64,000 nucleotides of DNA from Bernardetiaceae bacterium (GTDB taxonomy: Bacteria > Bacteroidota > Bacteroidia > Cytophagales > Thermoflexibacteraceae). The stretch is taken from the NCBI GenBank assembly GCA_025057115.1, contig JANWWZ010000008.1, positions 1 through 64,000 on the forward strand. The letters run 5' to 3'. The number at the start of each line of letters is the position of its first letter. The stretch's first letter is position 1. The translations under genes were made by a program, and so were the position numbers. The notes under the pieces were generated by a model. The model was not told the origin of the DNA. It did not search any database and saw only the letters and a list, made by a program, of their open reading frames with translations. Below are positions 36,097 to 43,177 of this stretch, piece by piece.

Positions 36097-36231
36097 ATGC
36101 GCAGTTTAGTGATTGTTTGTCTGTTGTTAGTAGGCTTGCTAGCTGCTTCTTGTACCAAATCAGCCTGTGCAGCCAACCGCAAGGGATATAAAAAGAAGTG
36201 GAACTACTATAACCGAATTCAGTATCAATAG
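36097..36231 (+). CDS. Small lipoprotein (44 aa)
   Basis: A short gene below usual size cut-offs. It starts MRSLVIVCLLLVGLLAASCT, a textbook lipoprotein signal with lipobox AASC (Cys19), and continues as a 26-residue, Lys/Tyr-rich mature peptide with a second Cys (TKSACAANRKGYKKKWNYYN). An in-frame ATG at 36061 would add 12 residues that weaken the signal. A promoter-like pair lies upstream (35996-36024) and a strong terminator downstream (36367-36412), so this is a complete single-gene unit. Function unknown; the basic mature part may bind peptidoglycan, DNA or LPS (inference only). Confidence 0.7.
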   Translation: MRSLVIVCLLLVGLLAASCTKSACAANRKGYKKKWNYYNRIQYQ

Positions 36232-36366
36232 TTTAGTGGCAGTTGCCAAGTGGTTGAGAGAGCTTGTAAAGGGTACGCACATTGTTGCAAATGCGTAGTG
36301 GTTGCTTGTTGAGTACATTGGTGTGAGATATGTGAGATAGTTGTTCTGATTGAGGATATAAACTGC

Positions 36367-36412
36367 TGCCTGTTTGCTTCAAAAATCTCTTTGCAAACAG
36401 GCATTTGTTTTT
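36367..36412 (+). terminator. Intrinsic terminator after the small lipoprotein gene
   Basis: Perfect 11-bp stem TGCCTGTTTGC (36367-36377) / GCAAACAGGCA (36393-36403), 15-nt loop, followed by TTTGTTTTT. It lies 135 bp after the small lipoprotein stop and 75 bp before acs. The stretch 36232-36366 holds nothing I can name. Confidence 0.75.
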
Positions 36413-36487
36413 ATAAATTTCGTATATTGCCATGCGCATGAATCAGCCAACCAGCTACCACTTTAAATTTTTTCGTTTTACTTTTTC

Positions 36488-38410
36488 ATGAAAATGAAAC
36501 GCATTCACAACTTTGAGGATTACTTGCAGCAGTATCGCGCAAGCATCGAGAACCCAGAACAATTTTGGGCAGAAGTAGCCGAAAGTTTTCATTGGCGCAA
36601 AAAGTGGGACAAAGTCCTTGAATGGGATTTCAACGATTACCGCGTTCAGTGGTTCATTGGAGGTAAGCTTAACATTTGTGAGAATGCGCTTGATCGCCAC
36701 CTTCCTACTCGAGCCAATCAAACTGCTATTATTTGGGAGGCTAATGATCCTAACCGCCCTTCAGTGATCCTTTCCTACCGAGAGCTATACGAAAAGGTAT
36801 GTCAGTTTGCCAATGTGTTGAAGTCCAACGGGGTTCAAAAAGGGGACCGCGTCTGCATCTACATGCCCATGATTCCCGAAGTAGTAGTAGCCATGCTTGC
36901 CTGTGCTCGCATCGGAGCGGTTCACTCGGTGGTGTTTGCAGGATTTTCTGCCCAATCGCTTGCTGACCGCATTTTAGATGCTGATGCGCGCATTGTAATT
37001 ACTTCTGATATTGGAGAAAGAGGTCCCAAGCAAATTCCCATCAAGGATATTGTAGATGAAGCCCTTGCTAAATGTCCCAACGTACATCGCTGCATTGTCT
37101 ATAAAAAAGGCGAACAACCAGTAAACATGGTAGCAGGGCGCGATCGGTGGTGGCACGAAGAAATGGCTAAAGTAGATGCCCACTGTCCTGCAGAAGAAAT
37201 GGATGCTGAAGACATGTTATTTATCCTCTATACTTCGGGCAGTACGGGCAAACCTAAAGGAGTAGTGCACACCTGTGGCGGCTACATGGTTTACACAGCC
37301 TACACCTTCCAGAATGTTTTCCAATACCGCCAGGGAGAAGTGTATTGGTGTACAGCAGATGTAGGCTGGATTACAGGACACTCCTATATCGTATACGGTC
37401 CACTGCTTTCTGGGGCAACAGTACTCATGTTTGAGGGCATTCCCACCTATCCAGATGCATCGCGTTGTTGGCAAGTATGCGAAAAACACAATGTGAATAT
37501 TTTTTACACTGCTCCCACTGCCATTCGCTCGTTAATGACTTACGGAGAAGCCATTCCTAGTCAATACAACTTGGAATCATTGCGCGTGTTGGGCACCGTA
37601 GGCGAGCCTATCAATGAAGAAGCATGGCACTGGTATCACGAATACGTAGGAAAAAATCGCTGCCCCATTGTAGATACATGGTGGCAAACTGAAACAGGAG
37701 GTATTATGATTTCGCCTCTGGCAGGAATTACTGTGCAAAAACCTACTTTCGCTACCCTGCCTCTGCCAGGTATTCAACCCGTCATAGTGGATGACAAAGG
37801 CAATGAGATTCAGGGCAATCCTGCTGAAGGCAACCTTTGCATCAAATTTCCTTGGCCGAGCATGCTGCGCACTACCTTCGGCGACCACGAGCGGTGTAAG
37901 AAAACTTACTTTAGCACTTACAAAGGCTACTACTTTACAGGCGATGGATGCCGACGCGATGAAGATGGCTACTATCGCATCACTGGAAGGGTAGATGATG
38001 TAATCAATGTATCGGGACACCGCATCGGCACGGCAGAAATAGAAAATGCTATTAATGAACATCCTTTTGTAGTGGAAAGCGCGGTAGTAGGTTATCCCCA
38101 CGAAATCAAAGGACAGGGCATTTACGCTTTTGTGATATGCTCTGATACACCAGAGGATATGGAAGCATTTCGCGTAGCCATCCACAGAGAAGTAACTCGC
38201 GTTATTGGACCTATCGCCAAACCAGACATTATTCAAGTAGTGGATGGGTTGCCTAAGACGCGCTCAGGAAAAATCATGCGCCGCATCCTGCGCAAAATTG
38301 CCGAAGGCGATACTTCTAATCTAGGCGACACTACTACCCTGCTCGATCCTACGGTAGTAGACCGCATTATTGCTGGGGCTGCTGCCTTGCGCGAAAAAGT
38401 CTCCTCTTGA
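36488..38410 (+). CDS. acs: Acetyl-CoA synthetase (AMP-forming)
   Basis: 640 aa, full length for Acs. It activates acetate to acetyl-CoA through acetyl-AMP. The ATP-binding loop YTSGSTGKPKGVVHT begins near residue 247, the motif DTWWQTETGG near 400 carries the Trp that restricts the acyl pocket to acetate, and YFTGDGCRRDEDGYYRITGR follows. The C-terminal PKTRSGKIMRR (about residue 590) holds the Lys acetylated by Pat-type enzymes and needed for adenylation. Single gene bounded by a terminator on each side (36367-36412 and 38440-38473). Confidence 0.97.
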   Translation: MKMKRIHNFEDYLQQYRASIENPEQFWAEVAESFHWRKKWDKVLEWDFNDYRVQWFIGGKLNICENALDRHLPTRANQTAIIWEANDPNRPSVILSYRELYEKVCQFANVLKSNGVQKGDRVCIYMPMIPEVVVAMLACARIGAVHSVVFAGFSAQSLADRILDADARIVITSDIGERGPKQIPIKDIVDEALAKCPNVHRCIVYKKGEQPVNMVAGRDRWWHEEMAKVDAHCPAEEMDAEDMLFILYTSGSTGKPKGVVHTCGGYMVYTAYTFQNVFQYRQGEVYWCTADVGWITGHSYIVYGPLLSGATVLMFEGIPTYPDASRCWQVCEKHNVNIFYTAPTAIRSLMTYGEAIPSQYNLESLRVLGTVGEPINEEAWHWYHEYVGKNRCPIVDTWWQTETGGIMISPLAGITVQKPTFATLPLPGIQPVIVDDKGNEIQGNPAEGNLCIKFPWPSMLRTTFGDHERCKKTYFSTYKGYYFTGDGCRRDEDGYYRITGRVDDVINVSGHRIGTAEIENAINEHPFVVESAVVGYPHEIKGQGIYAFVICSDTPEDMEAFRVAIHREVTRVIGPIAKPDIIQVVDGLPKTRSGKIMRRILRKIAEGDTSNLGDTTTLLDPTVVDRIIAGAAALREKVSS

Positions 38411-38439
38411 GCATTTTACATCTTGGTTAACTATACACC

Positions 38440-38473
38440 GACCTGTCGGGAGAGATTGCAATCCTGACAGGTC
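38440..38473 (+). terminator. Hairpin between acs and gpmI (terminator, overlaps gpmI promoter)
   Basis: GACCTGTCGGG (38440-38450) pairs with CCTGACAGGTC (38463-38473): 11 bp with one G-T wobble and a 12-nt loop. It is followed by TTTGCGT, a weak U tract. The loop contains the TTG -33 element of the gpmI promoter, so formation of the stem and use of the promoter share the same bases. Confidence 0.6.
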
Positions 38474-38487
38474 TTTGCGTATCTTTG
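38456..38487 (+). promoter_or_regulatory. Complete promoter abutting gpmI start
   Basis: TTG (38456-38458), 21-nt spacer, TATCTTTG (38480-38487), then AGC and the ATG at 38491. The consensus is met in full. It predicts a leaderless gpmI mRNA and supports the ATG at 38491 over the in-frame TTG at 38485, which lies inside the box. Confidence 0.65.
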
Positions 38488-38490
38488 AGC

Positions 38491-40017
38491 ATGAACAAAC
38501 GCGTTATTCTCATTATTTTGGACGGGTGGGGAATTGCCATAGATAAATCTGCCTCTGCCATAGATGCTGCCCACACTCCATTTATGGATTACATTTTGCA
38601 ACGGTATCCCAACAGTAAACTAGAAGCCTCTGGACTGGCAGTAGGTCTTCCAGAAGGGCAAATGGGCAATTCCGAAGTAGGGCATATGAACATTGGAGCG
38701 GGACGTGTAGTGGATCAAACCTTGGTCAAGCTCAATAAAGCCGCTGCCAATGGTTCCATGATGGAAAATCCCGTTTTAGTGAAAGCACTTGATTATGCCA
38801 AAACCCATAGCAAAAAAGTCCATTTCATTGGGCTAGTGTCCGACGGAGGAATTCACTCCCATATCAACCATTTAAAAGCTCTTACTACAGCCGCCCAGAA
38901 GCATGGCGTCACAAATGTATATGTTCATGCATTTACCGATGGGCGCGATACAGACCCCCAATCAGGCATTGGATTTATAGAAGATCTACAAGCGCATTTG
39001 CAAAACACCACGGGCAAGATCGCTACTGTCATGGGGCGCTACTACGCTATGGATAGAGACAAACGCTGGGAGCGAATCAAACTTGCATATGATGCCATGA
39101 CGCGCGGTATAGGCAACCGCTTCGCCTCTCCCTTGGAAGGAATACGTGCTTCCTATGCAGAAGGAATTACCGATGAATTTATCAAACCTATTGTGTGCAC
39201 CGACGAAGAGGGAGACCCCATAGCCACTATTTCTGAAGGCGATGTAGTGGTATGTTTTAATTTTCGCACTGACCGAGGCAGAGAAATCACCATCGCTCTT
39301 ACTCAGCAAGATTTTCCCCAGTACGATATGCACCCCATGCGGCTGCACTACGTTACTATGACTCGCTACGACGATACCTTCCGATGCGTTCATGTAATGT
39401 ATGAAGAAGATAACATGCAAAATACTTTAGGTGAAGTACTTGCTGCAGCAGGTAAAACGCAAATCCGCATTGCCGAAACTGAAAAATATCCCCATGTTAC
39501 TTTTTTCTTTTCTGGTGGAAGGGAAGAACCTTTTGCTGGAGAAAAGCGCATCCTTTGCCCTTCTCCCAAAGTGCCTACCTATGATTTGAAACCTGAAATG
39601 AGTGCTGAAGACATCCGCGATGCCATCATGCCAGAATTGAAGGCTCAAAGTGCTGATTTTATCTGCCTCAACTTTGCCAATCCAGATATGGTAGGACACA
39701 CAGGTGTATTTGCAGCAGCGGTAAAAGCCTGCGAAACAGTAGATGCCTGTACACAAAAAGTAGTGGAAGTAGCTCAAGCCAATGGATATACGGCTCTTAT
39801 CATCGCTGACCATGGCAATGCTGATGTAATGATTAACCCCGATGGTACGCCCAATACAGCACATACTACTAATCTCGTACCTTGCATACTAGTAGATGAT
39901 GAATTAGCAGGAAAAATTTTGCTCAAAGATGGCAAATTGGCTGATGTAGCTCCTACTATCCTCAAGCTCATGGGCATTCCACAACCTGCCGAAATGGATG
40001 GCGTTCCATTGTTTTAA
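38491..40017 (+). CDS. gpmI: 2,3-bisphosphoglycerate-independent phosphoglycerate mutase
   Basis: 508 aa, alkaline-phosphatase superfamily. It interconverts 3- and 2-phosphoglycerate in glycolysis and gluconeogenesis. The metal site at the N-terminus ILIILDGWGI and the phosphoserine loop PEGQMGNSEVGHMNIGAGR (Ser near residue 60) are intact, as are HAFTDGRDTDP, FNFRTDRGRE and the C-terminal IADHGNADVM with metal-binding Asp and His. A full promoter lies immediately upstream. The 154-bp gap to the convergent TPR gene contains only a weak, imperfect inverted repeat. Confidence 0.96.
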   Translation: MNKRVILIILDGWGIAIDKSASAIDAAHTPFMDYILQRYPNSKLEASGLAVGLPEGQMGNSEVGHMNIGAGRVVDQTLVKLNKAAANGSMMENPVLVKALDYAKTHSKKVHFIGLVSDGGIHSHINHLKALTTAAQKHGVTNVYVHAFTDGRDTDPQSGIGFIEDLQAHLQNTTGKIATVMGRYYAMDRDKRWERIKLAYDAMTRGIGNRFASPLEGIRASYAEGITDEFIKPIVCTDEEGDPIATISEGDVVVCFNFRTDRGREITIALTQQDFPQYDMHPMRLHYVTMTRYDDTFRCVHVMYEEDNMQNTLGEVLAAAGKTQIRIAETEKYPHVTFFFSGGREEPFAGEKRILCPSPKVPTYDLKPEMSAEDIRDAIMPELKAQSADFICLNFANPDMVGHTGVFAAAVKACETVDACTQKVVEVAQANGYTALIIADHGNADVMINPDGTPNTAHTTNLVPCILVDDELAGKILLKDGKLADVAPTILKLMGIPQPAEMDGVPLF

Positions 40018-40171
40018 AATCTTAGGTGCATGTTGATAGAGCAAGTTACTGCTGGCTCAAATTGGAACGTAGGAATTCTTCGCGCTCTAACAGCTCAAAG
40101 CTGCAGCATGCATGGGTCTGGCTGCTGTTGAGAGTAATTCACAAAGCAAAGGAATGGTAGAGCGCGAGAGG

Positions 40172-41662
40172 TTATTTCTTGGCTTCTTGTAAAGCAGCAG
40201 AAAACTGAGGCTCGTTTGGCTTGAGTTGGTGAGCTTTTTCTAATGCTTGCAAGGCTTCTTGTTTATTTCCTTCTTTAAGGAGGATCAGTCCTAAGGTGTA
40301 GTAGGCATAGGCGTTTTCAGCATCCAGCGCGATGGAGTGAAGAGCATCTTCTCGCGCTTTAGCAGTTTGTCCCAGATGATAGCGAGCAAATGCTCGATTG
40401 CTATAAGCGTAGGCAAAATTAGGGTCTAGTTGAATTGCTCGGTTAAAGTCTTTGATTGCTTCACTATATTTTTGCATTTGGTTGTATAAGTAGCCGCGAT
40501 TGTTGAAAAAATCGGCTTGAGTAGTATCTAAACTAATGGCTTTGTTATAGTCTTTTAACGCTTCTTCAAGCTTTCCCATAGCGCGCAAGGTACGTCCTCG
40601 CAGGTCGTAGGCATACGCATTAGCAGTGTGTACTTCAAGAACTTTGTTAAGGTCAGCAAGGGCTTCGTTGAGCTTGCCAGTAACGCGATAGAGGGCGGCT
40701 CTCTCTAGCATTGCTTGTGCATGTTTGGGCTGTTGAGCTAACACAGCGGTAAAGTCAGCAATAGCAGCTTCGTAGTTTTTATCAGCGCGGTGGGCTTTTG
40801 CACGCGCAAGCAAAGTATGCACTGCTTTAGGCTGGAGGCTTAAAATTTTATTGTAGTCCCTGATTGCCTCTTTATACTGCTCTAAATTCATTAAAATAGC
40901 AGCTCTTGCTTGCAGGGCACTTATATCATTAGGGTCTAATTTTAAATACGCATCATAGTCGGGCAGGGCTTCTTTAGGACCTTTGGCATTAGACTTTAGT
41001 TCAGCGCGGTAATAGTAAGCCATTTTCTCTCGCGGATCGAGGGCAATTGCTTTGTCAAAATCCTGCATAGCCGCATCGTAATCTCCTTCTATGCTGTAAA
41101 TAAAACCGCGACGTACATAAGCCAGCGCATAATTAGGAGTAAGGCTAATTAATTTGGAATAGTTTTGCTTGGCGGCTTCAAAATCTTTAGCGGCTTCCAG
41201 GCAAATCCCGCGATTGATGTAGGCTTTTTTAAGTCCTTCTATATCGCGTTGCGCTGAAGCAACCGAGATAAAGCTATTATAGTGCTTGATGGCTTCTTTG
41301 TAACGCTTAAGTCCAAAATTGGCATTGGCTGCGTTGAAATAGTAAATAGGCTCGTAGTCGGTTTGCAGTTTGCGTTTGGCTTTCTCTTGTTCGTAGTTGA
41401 TGAGGGCTCTGTTGTAGTCAGCAAGGGCTTCTTCGTATTTTCCCAATCGTTCATATGCCATGCCGCGACTGTTGTAAACAATGAAATTTTCTTTCAACTT
41501 GAGCGACTCTGTATAGCTGGCAATAGCAGCTTCGTATTTGCCTGCACGCATTAGGCGTTCGCCTTGTTCGAAAAAAAATTTTGTTTTAAGTTGAGCTTGC
41601 AAACTGAGGGATATTCCTCCTATCACTGCTGATGCTAATATTTTTTGCAAAACACTCTTCAT
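40172..41662 (-). CDS. Exported TPR-repeat protein
   Basis: 496 aa from the ATG giving MKSVLQKILASAVIGGISLS, a signal peptide ending LQAQ (residue 24). About twelve TPR units follow, regular and close to consensus (for example YNRALINYEQEK, FDKAIALDPREKMAYYYRAE, FNRAIQLDPNFAYAYSNRAF), ending near the C-terminus. It is probably a periplasmic protein-interaction scaffold. The reading frame continues upstream to 41722, but that part is leftover parA coding sequence fused by a 1-bp deletion in a duplicated segment, so it is not counted. The first ~73 bases are duplicated at 42277-42349. Confidence 0.87.
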   Translation of the reverse strand: MKSVLQKILASAVIGGISLSLQAQLKTKFFFEQGERLMRAGKYEAAIASYTESLKLKENFIVYNSRGMAYERLGKYEEALADYNRALINYEQEKAKRKLQTDYEPIYYFNAANANFGLKRYKEAIKHYNSFISVASAQRDIEGLKKAYINRGICLEAAKDFEAAKQNYSKLISLTPNYALAYVRRGFIYSIEGDYDAAMQDFDKAIALDPREKMAYYYRAELKSNAKGPKEALPDYDAYLKLDPNDISALQARAAILMNLEQYKEAIRDYNKILSLQPKAVHTLLARAKAHRADKNYEAAIADFTAVLAQQPKHAQAMLERAALYRVTGKLNEALADLNKVLEVHTANAYAYDLRGRTLRAMGKLEEALKDYNKAISLDTTQADFFNNRGYLYNQMQKYSEAIKDFNRAIQLDPNFAYAYSNRAFARYHLGQTAKAREDALHSIALDAENAYAYYTLGLILLKEGNKQEALQALEKAHQLKPNEPQFSAALQEAKK

Positions 41663-41779
41663 GGTGCAAAGTGTCATGGTTTTGGTTTTTGTCATGGATT
41701 TGTCATGAAAATATCGTTCCAACTTAAATAAGCACTTGAGTCGAAACTCATCAAAATAACGGTTGAATTCATCTTTGTT
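41590..41779. repeat. Direct repeat copy A: tpr 5' end plus parA 3' end
   Basis: This 190-bp segment matches 42277-42456 at about 93% by eye: roughly 11 substitutions, an 11-bp insertion here (GTCATG occurs twice) and a 1-bp deletion. It holds the functional start of the TPR gene and a non-functional copy of the last 16 or so codons of parA. The pair brackets the palindromic array 41780-42276; offset between copies is 687 bp. Confidence 0.85.
41722..41779 (-). pseudogene. parA 3'-end fragment
   Basis: Read on the minus strand this gives NKDEFNRYFDEFRLKC, identical to the C-terminus of the ParA protein encoded at 42400-43062. A missing base removes the parA stop, so the frame runs on towards the TPR gene. 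It has no start and is a by-product of the local duplication. Confidence 0.8.
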
Positions 41780-42276
41780 GCCCTTGTTCGTGTCTTCACG
41801 AACAAGACACCTTGCTCATGTTTTGAAAAACAACGCAGTAGCGTGGCAGCAAGTGTCTTTGGAAAGTGTAAAATAAAGCTAAATTTTTTGGCTTTCCTTC
41901 ACTTTTTGCGTTAATCACAAGCCGTTATTCGTGAGGACCGAACAACGGCAAGGATAGTTGTTCGTGGGGACACGAACAACGGCAAGGAAAAAATCCGCTG
42001 CTTTTTCGCCCTTGTTCGTGTCTTCACGAACAAGGCGTCTTGTTCGTGTTTTGAAAAACAACGCAGTAGCGTGGCAGCAAGTGTCTTTGGAAAGTGTAAA
42101 ATAAAGCCAAATTTTTCGGCTTTCCTCCACTTTTTGTGTTAATCACAAGCCGTTATTCGTGAGGACCGAACAACAGCAAGGATAGTTGTTCGTGGGGACA
42201 CGAACAACGGCAGGGAGTGAGGACCGAACAACGGCAGGGGTAGTTGTTTGTGAGGACGCGAACAACGGCAGGGAGG
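41780..42276 (+). repeat. Palindromic repeat array, locus 1
   Basis: Two units of about 200-230 bp (41780-42007 and 42008-42215) plus a partial third. Each unit opens with a hairpin CTTGTTCGTG/CACGAACAAG (41783-41806; 42011-42034), continues with TTGAAAAACAACGCAG, a nested hairpin AAAGTG..AAAGC..GCTTT..CACTTT (41863-41905), TTAATCACAAGCC, and ends in the second hairpin GTTGTTCGTG/CACGAACAAC (41957-41980; 42185-42208) followed by CGGCAAGG or CGGCAGGG. A decayed hairpin with wobble pairs lies at 42243-42266. No gene is present. Confidence 0.85.
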
Positions 42277-42456
42277 GTTGAGCTTACAAACTGGGGGATA
42301 TTCCTCCTACTACTGCTGATGCTAATATTTTTTGCAAAACACTCTTCATAGTGCAAAGTGCCATAGTTTTGGTTTTTGTCATGAAAATATTAATCCAACC
42401 TAAATAAAGCACTTGAGCCGAAACTCATCAAAATAACGGTTGAATTCATCTTTGTT
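42277..42456. repeat. Direct repeat copy B: tpr 5' fragment plus parA 3' end
   Basis: 180-bp partner of 41590-41779. Here the parA end is the functional one and the TPR start is the dead one. The copies join the array exactly on its two sides, so the whole 41590-42456 block has the form A - array - A'. Confidence 0.85.
42284..42349 (-). pseudogene. TPR-protein 5' fragment with nonsense codon
   Basis: On the minus strand it begins at an ATG (42349) and reads MKSVLQKILASAVVGGISPS then Leu, then TAA. In the intact gene at 41662 that stop position is the CAA codon of Gln22 (SLQAQ). It is a 21-codon signal-peptide remnant ended by a C to T change and cannot encode a TPR protein. Confidence 0.8.
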
Positions 42457-43062
42457 ATCTGCTGGGTTGGCAATGTCTTTGTAGGTAGAAACGCCGCGTT
42501 TGTACCGCACAAGGTTAGAAAGGGTAGAATAGAACAACTCCATGCCTCCAATTCCTGCAAGTTTGGAAAGATGTTTGTACTCTATACTTTGGTCTTGTTT
42601 GTTGATGACGCCGTAAACCTCTAAGGGTTTAAAGGGTCTTTCTTTTTTGAGCTCAGGCAGTTGTTCTAAAAAATTCGTAGTAGCATTGATATCCAACTGA
42701 CTGGCTACAATAGGTACAATCAGAATATCAGAAGCTAAAATACTGTAGTAAATTGGAGGATCGGTAATTCTTCCGGGAGGTAGGTCCATGAAAATGATAT
42801 CGTACTTGCGCTTGGCAAGAGTAAGAACGCGGTCAAAATATTCCTGTGGGTTAGGTTGTGCCCAGTTAATGGCAAATACGTCAAACGATTTGGGGTTATT
42901 CTCCTGCAGAAAGATTTGTTTTACAGAAAGTTGAGGGTCGGAGTCTATCACTAGAAGTTTTTTATTAGTGCGGTTGTGAATAGCAGCGGCAGTAAGCATC
43001 AGCAATGTGGTTTTGCCTGAACCGCCTTTCAGGGTTACAAACGAAATAACCTTTACGCTCAT
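42400..43062 (-). CDS. Orphan ParA/MinD-family ATPase
   Basis: 220 aa. Deviant Walker A KGGSGKTTLL (residues 12-21) with the signature Lys, a Walker A' at LLVIDSDPQLS, and Walker B DIIFMDLPPGRITDPP. This is the small ParA form without the N-terminal HTH of plasmid ParA. ParA proteins use ATP-driven DNA or membrane gradients to place cargo such as plasmids, chemosensory arrays or gliding parts. There is no parB, parS or cargo gene next to it, so the partner is unknown. Its 3' end borders the repeat array and is duplicated. Confidence 0.88.
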   Translation of the reverse strand: MSVKVISFVTLKGGSGKTTLLMLTAAAIHNRTNKKLLVIDSDPQLSVKQIFLQENNPKSFDVFAINWAQPNPQEYFDRVLTLAKRKYDIIFMDLPPGRITDPPIYYSILASDILIVPIVASQLDINATTNFLEQLPELKKERPFKPLEVYGVINKQDQSIEYKHLSKLAGIGGMELFYSTLSNLVRYKRGVSTYKDIANPADNKDEFNRYFDEFRLKCFI

Positions 43063-43177
43063 GAGCCGTTGCTTTGTTATTGCAAGGTTACTAACAAAAA
43101 TTTTGATATCATTACGTTATTTGGAAGTAGGTCTACATGGTGTTATATTATCCCTATTATCAATCCAAGATAAGGTT

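Noticed and set aside
40060-40145. Bidirectional terminator between gpmI and the TPR gene
   Set aside because: The inverted repeat around CAGCTCAAAGC / GCTGCTGTTGAG is interrupted and has no T tract.
41663-41722. Upstream extension of the TPR gene start (MERYFHDK...)
   Set aside because: It is leftover parA-end sequence joined in frame by a 1-bp deletion in the duplicated copy; the signal peptide begins at 41662.
41590-42456. Insertion sequence with target duplication
   Set aside because: No transposase frame and no terminal inverted repeats; the 180-190 bp duplication is far longer than IS target duplications.
43007-43177. Upstream extension of the transglutaminase gene
   Set aside because: The extension is antisense to parA and a proper signal peptide starts at 43178.
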